The notes under the pieces are model-generated. The model did no database searches, was not told where the DNA came from, and saw only the letters and a list, made by a program, of their open reading frames with translations. The translations under genes were made by a program, and so were the position numbers. Below, in pieces: positions 9,677-21,600 of a stretch of 64,000 nucleotides of DNA. The stretch's first letter is position 1; every line of letters begins with the position of its first letter. Source of the DNA: Cryptomeria japonica (taxonomy: Eukaryota > Streptophyta > Pinopsida > Cupressales > Cupressaceae); assembly GCF_030272615.1 (NCBI RefSeq), contig NC_081412.1, forward strand, positions 540,222,335 through 540,286,334, given 5' to 3'.

Positions 9677-12600
9677 GTACGTCTTGATTCTCTTTGCAGG
9701 GAGTGGCCACTTCATTACCATTTAATTTATTAATGGAAGAAAACACTCAATACAAATTCTTGAATGGTGATTTCTTATTTTGTTTCTGAATATTAAGATA
9801 TATGATTATTACTTGTAGTAATTAGCATTGAACCAAATTAATCTAGTAGTTGTGCTTCGAACAATTCTTCAAGCTATTCACCATCTCTGAAAAAACACAG
9901 ATTTCTTACATTGTCAAGTCAGAGGCATATTTTATATTGTTTGGTAACACTGTCTCTTGTTCCTCCTCTTGTTCAATATTATTTTGAATTGAACTGGAAC
10001 TTGAGGGAGCTCAAATCATTTAGCTCTTTTCTGCTTGAGTAATATTCATGCTGATTTACTTAAATTTATTTGTTCTGGTCTATTTGATCTTGTCATCAAT
10101 GACTGGAAGACACAATTAATGATTTCATAATACTTTTTGTGGAAGGGGATCTAATCACATGGTTAAATGTTTAAGAATATACTCTACAATTATAGAATTA
10201 AGAAGACAAGGTCCTTATCAATTCTTTTGCCTTCCAGGTATATAAATCTGTTCTCCTTCTTGTACTTGACTCACTTGTTTATTTATTGCAGGATTTAGCG
10301 TTTGACTTATCTCTTGCTGCTCTGCTTGGAGATAATATATACAATTTTGGAGAATTATTGGCCCATCCAATTGTAAGATATAACATTTCTTTTAACTGTA
10401 ACATCCTATTTCATAAATTTGTGTTTATATTTGGAGGTTTACTAATTTAAGCTCTTTAACACACTTAGTGCAATGTTGTTGAGTGTGATAAAATTAACAC
10501 ACTTAGTATTTTAGTGCTAGGACAGATTAAGTTGGGTTACTTACAATGTAAATGTGCTTGTCTGAATTTTCTTGTATTAAAATTTAAAACATTAACTGTC
10601 ATAGTTTCAGATATATTTGCTGTAGCCATTCTTTTACTCATCATTTTTTGTACAACCTTTCACTGGCTATTGACTTGCTTTATTTTTGTTTAGAGTCTAT
10701 TAGAGACATTAGGAAGCACTTGTAGCAGATCCCTTGCTCTGATAACTGTGTGACATAGTGACTTTGAGTTTCATTTTGGGGAGGCAGAGAGCATAGGATG
10801 TAGTGCTCTACTCAGCATGTGTACTGTGTAAACATAGTTTTCTTAATATATTTTACTACCATGACAATAGTGATTCTTTAAGTGACTCGTCCTTTTATGA
10901 GCAAGCCAGTATACATGCCAGTGATTTGTTGTGCAGATTTGATTTATTATTAATTTGATTGAAATTGTGGATACCATCTGCAACTAGCTTACAACAAATC
11001 ATGCATAATGAAATAAGTACTGCTTGAAGATCTTGTCAGTGGTTTATATCAGTAAAATTATGTATCAGGTTTTTTTTGCAATTAATTTTTTTATTGGTCA
11101 ATGTTTTTGTAATTTGGTAATTTCTTAATATTTTCTCCATTCATTATATGTATTTTTGTTTTCTGTAATGGTGGTCTTTTGATTACATGCTCATTTATAT
11201 GAATATTGATAGGTGAAAAGTCTTCTGGGAACAAGTGTAGAATGGCTTTACTACATTTTGCAAGCTTTTAATTCTGGTGATCTTGTTCGATATCAAGAAC
11301 TTTGCCATATTCATATGGCAGCCCTTAATGCACAACCAGGTCTTGTTGAGAATGAGAAAAAATTGCTGGAAAAGATTAATATCTTGTGTTTGATGGAGAT
11401 CATATTCAGGTAAGATTAAGATGCTTTCTTGAAAAATGTTTAGGTAATACTGAACAAATTCTGGAAAACTGAGGTTTTACTTTTAACTAAATTGGAATTA
11501 CAGTGCGATAAGCTATTAATAAAATGTCACAAGTTATTCTACTTTCTGGAAATCATGTTTTTTGCCATGTGTTTGAGTTTGCAACCCTTATTTTGTTTTG
11601 CAGCCGGCCTTCAGAAGATCGAACAATCCCATTGAGGGTCATTGCAGAACGTACCAAATTATCAGTAGAAGATGTTGAATATCTTCTTATGAAAAGCCTT
11701 TCTGTAAGTTGTGACCTTTTGGAACTTGATGCTGGTCATGTTAGCTGGATTTATTTGTTTAGTTTTGTTATGGTTTTGATTGGATACTAGTGGTGATATT
11801 ATGTAGATATCTCTGCCAGTGATTTAGAATTTGGACATCATTACCTATGGTTTTCTCATTTTGAATGGTATGATAAATGCACTTTGCATGCTGTCATTTG
11901 TTAATATTCATCTATATTACATTGTTTTCTATTAAGGTGAAAAATGGGTTTTTGAAAGGGTCCAAACCCTTTTACAAAAGAATACCAACAATCAGCAACA
12001 ATGGGCTCCACGAGATGTGGGACTTTAAAAAGAGCCCAAGGCCAGCAGAAACAACAAACAGCAAGAGAAACAGCTAAAAGTCAGCAGAAGCACAGAAAAT
12101 GAGAAAGAAACCAGAGCAAAACTAAGGCCTATTTAGGCTCTGCCAGCTTCATAAAGCTAGTAGTTGCATGCCATTCTTTGGTTAAGAAGTTAATCTGATC
12201 TTCAAACTAGCTCTCAAGAATGTCATCTTACACATGGATGATATCAGGCCTTGGATCAGAGGCTTTGGTCCTGGTTCTGTTAGCCAGTCCATCAACAGTT
12301 GCCTTACATTTCTTCTTCTCAAGTTCATTCTATAGGATAATTAGATTGATTGTAGAGTTCTTAATTGTACTTTTTTACTAGACTTCACAATTTCAATTAG
12401 GTTGCTCTTCAGATTCTCTTAGCTCTCTGGAGTACAAAAATGTCCAAAGTTGCAAAACATGCGAGTACTCGTGAGCTAGATTCTAGGCTGAATGACTCGC
12501 TCAATATTTCATTGCAACTCTTGTAAAGACATGCAGCATTTTTTCCTCTTTATTCGCCAAAAATTTGCCAAATCTTGTGAATTTTCCATAAAAACTCGCC

Positions 12601-15600
12601 CAAATGAATTAAAGCATTTTTAAACCTAAAGACAAAAACTTTATTAATTTTTCATTTTCTCTTTTCATGGAAGAGACAATCTGGTTAGTGGCAATTGGTA
12701 TTTCCATACTTGGAAAACTTAAGACTCGGCAAAAAGTCGCCAAACCCAAAAAACTTGATTCGGCAACCTGGAAAATTGCTTAAATTTCATTCATTAGAAA
12801 CATATCTTTTGCAAAATTCAATGATAAGATGTATCCAAAGAGTCCTTAAATGGGTACAAAAATGTTTTCTATTAAATTTGATTGATTTGAATGCAAATTT
12901 AATACAATATTGCATCCTTACATGGAATCCTAATGACGGATAGCCTGATACAATAAATAGCTAACAAATTGAAAATAGTAAATCTATTAGTAAATGCAAC
13001 ATTTTACATCTTCCTCTTCCCTGATCTACTGAAAAATAGTGGGTAGGTAGAATTAGAGGGTCTAGTCCTTGGAGTATGTTGTGGCTCCTCGCTTGGCATG
13101 GAAGGCAGTGGCTTGACCTCCATTCTGGTAGTAGATGCCGATGGCAATGACTCCTCAGCATCATTAATGTCATCCAATACTACATCTCTGGCTGCACTCA
13201 CCTCCTCCAATGCTTACCTCTCAAAATTAAGAATCTCATCTTCAGTAAACAATGAAGGCTACTCATCTCGCCTTGTCGAATCACTGTGCGTATCTATCTC
13301 ATCCAAGTCAAATGCATCGTCTGATTTGTCCTCTACCCTTGTACGCAGCTGAAGGTTGTATTGCACAAAGACAAGGTCATTGAGGCGTATTTTATCTAAT
13401 TTGTTCCTCTTCTTTGTGTGGATAGCCTCAAACAAGCAGCAATCGTGCTCACACTTGGATGCACTACAAGGTTGGCACAAAATGCGAAGGGCTAATTTAG
13501 AGTTTTGGGGTATTTGCACCTCAATTTGTAAGACTGCACAAAATTAAATATTGAAGAGTTAGAAAACAAAGTCAAAACATATTTTATCAAATTATCAGTA
13601 GTTGTAAATTTGGAATTTGTAACTTGTAAGATGCATGTGAAAGACTCCAAATTTTGTACCTGGTGTTTGAGTGGTTCTTCGTTGGACAGCAAGCTCGGAA
13701 GAAACGAGCTACACCTTCTGTCCTCGTAACTTTCCAATTCTTGGACAATGAGGTCTCTCATCTCAACTTCTCCATTAGGATCTGAGAAGGTATCTAAATA
13801 GAAAAAATAGGGGTTGAGGAAGCACTTTGCTGTATGGATAGATGGGTGGAGTTGATTCTTCCACCTCTTTTCAGTAATCTCCTGTATGGGATCAAATTCG
13901 AGGTTACCTTCCTTGTAATAATTTCTGAATTCATGGCCTCATAAATATACCCGACTAGGTTTTGATCCCCATTTACCAAACAAAAAACTCTAACCAAGGG
14001 CTTTGACTTAAATTTACAAATTTATAATGAGACTTAAATTAAAAAAAATATTCAATTTGAACTTAAATTTAAAGTTTTGAAGTTACCTTGACGAACTCCA
14101 TAGCTTTGTTCAAAAAGGTTGTCAAAGACTATGTTTGCAACCCTCTTTCCTTCAGGCTTCTTTGAATAAGATTAGTCTAGCCATTCTTGACTCACCAATA
14201 TTTTTTTTCAAAGAAGTCAATGAACTAATAATGCTTTGTGATGGTAGGAAAATTGCTGCAAACCTTGTGAGACCAGATTCTTGCCAACCCTTTTCTTTTG
14301 GGTGTGATCTCACATCAAATTAAGAACCCAAGGGTGATTGTAGATAAATTTGTTATGCTTCTTGCATCTTCTACAACCGGCATCATCTAATCAAGTTTGC
14401 CTATGTCCTCCAAAAGAAGGTCAAGGCAATGTGTTGCACAAGATGACCAAAAAAGTGTCCTATGCTTGTCTTGGAGCAATCTCTCAGCTGCCACATATGC
14501 TCTTGCATTATCAGTTATGATTTGCACCACATTTTCTATGCCTAACTCCATGAAAACTTCCTCCAACATTAGAGACAATGTTTCTGCATTTTTGACTTTG
14601 ATGGAGGCGTCCACTGATCTCAAAAAAATAACCTCAACTTTTGAAGCTATCAAAAAATTAATAATTGTGCAGTTTTTCCCATCCGTCCATTCCTTCTTTT
14701 GTTTTTCCACTACTAGTCTTGCACTTTCAATTGCATTCATGAGAACTCTACAAGTACAAAGTGAAATTAATTACACAATTTTTTTTTAATAGCCTTAAAT
14801 TCAATATAAATTACTAAAAATTAAAAGAACATAAATTTAGCCTAAAATCCAGCATAAATTAATATAAGTATGAATTAGCATAAAATTTAAATTAACCTAC
14901 CTCCCACAAAAGTCTTTGTGAGAAGGCACCTTGTAGCCTTTTCCCACAACTATCAATGTAGTTACCGATTTGTCCCAATAAGAACTGCTCGCCACATTGA
15001 AAGGAATGTTGTTCAAGTACTAAAAATCAGCACATGCTATATCTACATGTTCATGCACTTCTCTGTTCCACCCAATAGCTTCCAATGATGATTGTGCTCC
15101 AGGTTTGTTTCTGGGCACAAAAAAACTATGTAGCATGCATGTTGGTGTAGGTGTAGGTGCTACCATTGGCGCTCTACTTGAAGTAGATGTAGTGGAGGTG
15201 GATTTACCTCAGATGCATGGACCACAAAGAGAAGACACTATGCCTTGAATGCCGTATCTTTATCTGATTCTGGTTGGACTCAAGCACCATGATCACTAGC
15301 TATGAATGCCCTTGTCCTCTTGTTTTGCAATTTTTTCTCTTTTGTAGCTGAAAGTGTAATATCCCTTGGCTAATCTGACCCTGTTTCGCTTATTTGAACC
15401 CCAAGGAATATTGTCAAACACTTGGCATACAATGTTTGAAGCCGCTGTAGTGAATTCTTTATTTGTCTTCTTTGGGTTTGTAGGCTGCAAATGAAGTTAT
15501 GGAAAGCTTCTAACAATGCAAAGTTGTTATAGAAATGATATACTAGCTGTTTTAGACCTTTCCACACATATGTAATGACTGAAATTAACTAGTACAGCTA

Positions 15601-18600
15601 GTTGACATTAAGACAAACACTTGTCATGCATCCCAATGTATACCTACAACCATTAGGCATTTAAGCAAACAATTGGCATGAAAGCTAAGTGGCTGATCAA
15701 TGTTGAATGTTACCATGAATGTGGAATATGCAAATTATATCTCCATTAAACATATGCAACCTCCAAGTATTTCATGATATAATCATAATAGAAAATGATG
15801 CAATGAAGTAATGATTTTCTAATACAATGACCATAGATAGAAAACCTGGTATTTCAATGGCTGCCTTGATATATTGGTTTGATTCTCCTCATATGCAAAT
15901 CCCTTGTCAAATATATATAGCTGTTCAACCTTTCTAAATCCCCTTCTATAGAACTCAAACTACTGTAGCGCACTATTCACGGCACTATAGCGCACTGTTC
16001 ACGGCACTGTAGTGCACTATTCACGGCACTGTTCATGCGCACTGTTCACGGCACTGTAGCAGCAAGAACAAACTTGCAATCTGCTCTTAAAACCTTGAAT
16101 AATTTGTTGATAATCTCTCCCAACAAGAATGATATAACTCCATGTGCCAAAGAAGGATGATTCACAACCAATTATAAATGTTCTCCAACAATAAACTTCA
16201 AACCCTTGTAGAAAACTTCACCAATTTGTACAAATGAAAGAACTGAATATTCTTTCCCACAACTGCAATAATTCAGGTGTTATTTCACACTTTCAAAATT
16301 GCTATCAATAGGAAGTTTCCGTTTCCTATGATCAAAGAAGAAAATTGCGAAAGCCCTAGGCTCCACAATAAAAATCAATCAAAATACTATTTATCAACTG
16401 GATGCCGAGAATGAACTCTTGCATTTCCTTTTATTCTTTCCTTAAGAGAGCTCAAACACCTTCCTGGCCAATGTAGGATAAAAGATTTATTCCCACATTA
16501 AATTATTCACTTAACGCACTTTATTATATTAAAGTGACCTTATTATTATAAAGTTACTTTAGAACCTTATAATAATATTAAAATATTAAATAAATCACTT
16601 AAGTCACTTAAACTTTAATATCTCTTGATGTACTTGTCTGATTGCTAAGCCGTCTGAGCTAGGAGTCGACTCTCCCTGTTCTCCATGTGATTGGATGCCT
16701 GTCTAAAAATAGAAACCCTGAATAGTGACTTACTATAAATAGTAAGTATGTGGAACTGAGTCTAGAAATAGCTACAAAGGCCCAATCAAGGTCGACACTG
16801 CCAATAAGCTCTGCTCAGGTGTCTTTCTATTAATAGGAACCTTGACTCTCCCAAAATAGTAACTTACTATAAATAGTAAGTGTGCCAATCTGAGTCAAAA
16901 AACCTGTGCAAAGGCCAAAACCTGAATCCAGCTGAAGAGTAATGTCTCTAATCACCAAGTAACTGCCACACGAGGCCCTCTATCAATAATTGTTAGCCTA
17001 CGAGGGTCAAATGATAGGCTAATTCTTACAAACTCTGATGCTCACAAAATGGGGACATTACAGAAAGTAAGGGATTCATCTCTCTTTTTATCTCTTCGGT
17101 GGTCTCGAGACAAGACTTGGCATCACGATGAGTAATGCTTGCAAGATGGTATTTGAGGCCTCCATGATTCAATCTTGTGCATCTAATGTAAAAAACTGTC
17201 ATAGGATTCAGTCTTTGATAGGCATATTTCCAACCAGGGTCTCTATCTCCTGTAGGACAAGTGCCTATAAATGGTGGTGGCACCAATGGGTAGAGCTTGG
17301 GGCTGAACCTGATGAGGAAGATTATCTATTTGCCATTATATGATGTATTTAAGTTTTTAACCTACACATGCAAATTGAAAGCACAACTTATTTATTTTTT
17401 AATATAAATACAATAACTTAAATTATACATAAATCACTAAAAATCAGCCTAAAATTAGTTTAAATTAGTAAAAACTTAATTTGATCTAAAGATTATAAAC
17501 ATGTTTTTTTTTAAAGTGATTAAAATAAAAAAAAATTGGTTATTTTTTGGAAATTAATTGCAATAATAGTAATAATTTTTAGCAGAGGATGAGTTTTTTA
17601 ACCTAGATGCAACATTTTGCTGTGAAAATGAAGTAAAATGTTTTAAAAAAACAAAAAATGAGAAACAAAGAACCTACATGTGCTTCGCATCTGCCTTTGA
17701 AATTCACCAAAAAATCCCTTCTCGGGCAGGCAAGTTTTCAATTAAAACTCGCCAAGTATGTGGCAAAAACACCAAAAATTTGAAGAGTATTCGTCAGATA
17801 CCTGGTGAATACTTCTGGCGAGTAAATGACCAGAAAGCTTGCAAGCCAATCTACTCGGTTTATTGGGTGAGTACTTGCTGACTTGGTGAGTTTCCGGCAA
17901 AATTTCCATCTATGGGCAAATCGATTTTTTTCCTTTTGTTTTTGTGATTTTGGCTTTCATTTATATTGTTCACTTGCTTGTAAATTGATTGAGGGAGTAT
18001 CCTTGCCTGTAGGTTGTTTATATTTATATTGAGTATTAATAATACATAACATAAATATGAGCAACCTGCAAGCTTGAAATTTAATAGTTTAAACTTAAAT
18101 AAAATTTAATGTTAAAGAAACAATCAAGACAAGTGACCATAATTGACAAATCGTTTCTATGCTGGGAGTGTTGATACATTGGTATGTGCTGAAAGTTTAA
18201 ACAACCTGCAGGCTGTAATTTTCGAAGTTTAACTCTTTTTTGAACAACCACCCAAGACAAGAGACCATAGTGGATAAACACTATCTATGGTGAAGGTTTT
18301 GATACATTGATAGATGCTGAAAGTTTAAACAACCTGCAGGCTGTAATTTTCACAGTTTAATATCCTTTGATTCCTTTGTATGCTGAAGCCTAAAGGTGTT
18401 GATTTAGAGATTGACAGAATGTTGGATGTTGAAATTATATGAAACTTTGAAATTTTGTTCATAATACATATTGCCTGTTCAAATGACGTGCAAGCTTGAA
18501 TTGTCATAGTTGTAATTGGAAAAATTCAAGCCTGCAGCTCATTTAAACTTTCAATATGAACAAAAGCTCAAGAAAATGACCGATGGACTTGAACTTTCGC

Positions 18601-21600
18601 AGTTGTATCCTATGCGCATTCGCTGAATTTCATACATGAAATTTGAAATTTGGCGAATTTAAATAAAATATTAAAAATTTGTTCAAATTCAGCCCAAAAT
18701 TCGTACGGAGCAAAACTAGGGGTTTTTATAAGGCGTAGATTTCGGGCAGAAAATAATGGCGGTTGACGAGCAGGAGCACCGCCGGTATGAGAACGGAAGC
18801 CTGAAGCACACAAACACAATCAGAAGAAGAGAAGCCTGTAGAATTTTTACGCAACCAGCAACACATGGCCGCTGTTTTGTACAATCTGATTGTGCAGCAA
18901 AATGGCAAATTGACAGACATGATGTACTATAGGTCGGAGGTTTGAGTCAGCTCAAGCCCAGGGCATTCTCAGGACGGCCCTGTGCATGAAAATATGCAGC
19001 TACAGGGAGAATTTCTGCCTGCTTTGCTTCTCTTATCCACATCTAAACATGATCTCTCACCTGTAGGAAACTATGAATCAAATAGTACTAAAATTAATAG
19101 TTGGATTCAACAGCCTGTGCCTCATCACCATCGATATTAAGTAATAAATATATTTTAAGATTGCGATGGAGTTTCGCACTCCATCGCCAACTTAAAATAT
19201 ATTTATTATTTAATATGTAATATTTAACATTTTTATTATTTATATATTACTAAATAAAAAATTAAAATTTTAACTACATTTATGTTATTATGTTTTTTTA
19301 ATTTATTATGATGTAATAAAAATTCATAATATAGTTTTAGTTTAATAATTGTAATTTACATTGTAAAATATTTTTATTAATTTTAAATATAATATAATAT
19401 AATATAATTTTAATAAATAATAAATTTGATCATTTCATTTCAATTTTATTTTATTTTATAATAATATTTCAAATCCATTAAAAAATTTAAGTTATTTTGA
19501 TAATTTAATGAATTTATTATTTATATATTTAAAAAAGTTAAATTTATATAAGCGAATTTAATGTCGAATGTTTTTTTGAATTTTTTACCCTTGTCGAACT
19601 TCATCCGAATTTTATTGTTGCCGAATTCAAATTCGAACCTGGTGACTTAGGTTGTAACTGTAAAATTCAACCCTGTGAGGTGTTTAAACTTCAAACTTGC
19701 AATATGAACAAAATTTCAAAAAGTGATATAATTAATAATTTCCACATTTGACATTGTAGTGATCTTTGAACCAACACTTCTAGCATAAAAGTTAATGAAG
19801 TTGAACTTGCTGTTTTGTTCTATGATATGTATTTAACTATAATTTTGATTTATGTACAATGAACATTGAAAATCAATAACACGTTCTACAAGTTAAGTAA
19901 TAAGTTTGTTTTTGAATAATATTTATAAAATTTATATATTTTCAATTGTTTGATAAATTTGCGTAGTTATTACTGAGTTTTTCCCAGAGACCCAAGTCCC
20001 AAGTTTTAAATAATAAATTCTTTTGGAGAATCTTTTTATCTCAGAGCACAAGTCTTGGTCAAATGCCACCTTGTTGTTATCACCTTCAGCAATCACTTTG
20101 TGTTCGGCAACTTGAATTTCCTGCATCCTGGATTTTAGGTTTTGAAGTTGCCGAGGGAACCACTTGAGGGTGATGTTTTGTAAGTTGAATCTTTCCTCTA
20201 TGGCTTGCATCCCGAATTTTAGATCAGCACATTATGGTAGTGGAGATTATCTCTAGGATTTTGAACATTATTCTCTCTCTGGTTGAAAGGGAGTTGTTTG
20301 ATCATCCAACCTAGGATCAGCATGACAGTTGGAAGAGTGCCACTCCACAACTATTTTGCCTTTATCCCTTCTTGTATCTGTATCATTAGCAATAGGGGTT
20401 TCAGAGGGCTGTAGGGGCATGGGGGGTTCATAATTTTAAATTATTGATAACCTCATCTCTATCCTTGGGGTTCTTTGGGCTTGAATTATGGTTATCAGTA
20501 ACAACAATCTTGGCAAGGTTTTGAGGATTATTGACAGATGGGGATATTGGCCACTAATCTGTGCGCTTTTGGATTCAAGAACAGTAGAAGGATCTTCAGT
20601 GGTGCTAGGAGTAGGAGCCATCCTACTTCTGGGAGGTAATTTGGATGTGGGTTAACTATTTAGGTACAGGAAAGGGGTGGGGGTCTTAGCAAGCTTGAAT
20701 TCTTACAGACAATAAATAGGCCCTTTGTGGAGAGGCATGTCTTATTACATTGTCGTCTTTGCAACTGTAATTTTTTTCTGCCACTTTTCTTTGCCTTCCA
20801 GTAAACCAGTGCATGAATTTTGTTTTCAGAAGCATTTAATTGAAGGGAAAGTTTCAATTGATATTGCTATTGTTATTTTTATTTAGTTTGTAGATTGTTT
20901 CTTAAACTCTGAGTAGTTCACCAAAAATGTTTTTGGCTGACAGACTAAAAATAATCTACCAACAGTCAGTTTTTTAATTGGTTCATCAATGGGTGGAATT
21001 ATGTGTCTTCATGTGTATTCTTCATTGCTAGTGCCACTGTCCAAGTTTTCTACTTAAAAGAGATTTGGATTCAGAGTTCAGACTGGCATTTATGTTTCAT
21101 TTTCTTTTTTACTCTGTTACATTTTTCTGGTGATTTTTGTATTGTATTTTCTTTTTCATTATAGAAATTGTAACATACTGAAATGAAATAAAACATTTTA
21201 ACATCAATTTGCAACTTTAAAACATAAAGAAAGAGACTCTTTTTTTTTTTGAAACGAACAATATTTGAAATTAAACCAGCTCTTAACTGAAATTTGCATT
21301 ACAATGAACCATACCATAAACATGAACTGAAGATTTGAAAGTAATTAAAACATTTCATTTAAAATGAAAGAGAGAGGGTTTAGAAAGTACATTTATTTTG
21401 ATGCTAATATTCTGAACTTTTTAAAATTTATCAATAAACCAATGAGGGAAAGTATCATCAGGGCATTTTTCTGCCCAACCACGGACTTACTAGTCCTTTG
21501 TGTCACATCCGACTGGATTGGTCCAACCCTTCGCAGGGAGGTAACGAGAAGTGGAACTCATGCCATTTGAGACTTGGTGTTTAGGACCTACACAAACTAG

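Larger units (their letters stand above)
15355..17062. mobile_element. 1.7-kb LTR-like insertion with TGTAATRTCCC ends (probable solo LTR)
   Basis: The ends are TGTAATATCCC on the left and GGGGACATTACA on the right, so both ends read TGTAATRTCCC inward. A perfect 5-bp duplication GAAAG flanks it (15350-15354 and 17063-17067). It splits the hAT transposase upstream of the DUF659 region, while copy 2 lacks it at the matching place. A 5-bp duplication with TG/CA ends fits a solo LTR. The 11-base inverted end match is longer than usual. The ORFs inside have no retroelement domain. Confidence 0.75.
12440..17900 (-). mobile_element. Decayed hAT transposon (BED finger, DUF659, C-terminal hAT domain), copy 1
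   Basis: On the minus strand the order is BED-like finger (17286-17026), a gap where a 1.7-kb LTR-like element has inserted, a DUF659 region (14740-14387), the middle region and the hAT dimerisation region (13519-13259). Both edges are rich in motifs such as ACTCGCCAA and CGAGTA, a subterminal composition also seen in copy 2 at 28.4-33.0 kb. I could not define terminal inverted repeats or an 8-bp duplication, so the limits are approximate. Stops, frameshifts and introns break the reading frame; it is not active. Confidence 0.75.
18608..19650. mobile_element. Probable DNA element (~1.04 kb) inserted in the tandem array
   Basis: It interrupts an otherwise recognisable repeat. GTTGTA flanks both sides (18602-18607 and 19651-19656). 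The ends both carry CCTA(T/A)G followed by TTCG and GAATTT words on opposite strands, as weak inverted repeats. Inside lie a GC-richer patch (18720-19030), a strong hairpin (19137-19213) and a very AT-rich tail. I see no transposase. The duplication is short or mutated, so the superfamily is open. Confidence 0.5.

Noticed and set aside
13098-13352. Plus-strand Ser-rich ORF at 13098-13352
   Set aside because: Antisense shadow of the acidic tail of the hAT transposase.
15296-15567. ORFs at 15296-15567 (minus) as part of the hAT transposase
   Set aside because: They lie almost wholly inside the inserted element that starts at 15355, and show no hAT motif.
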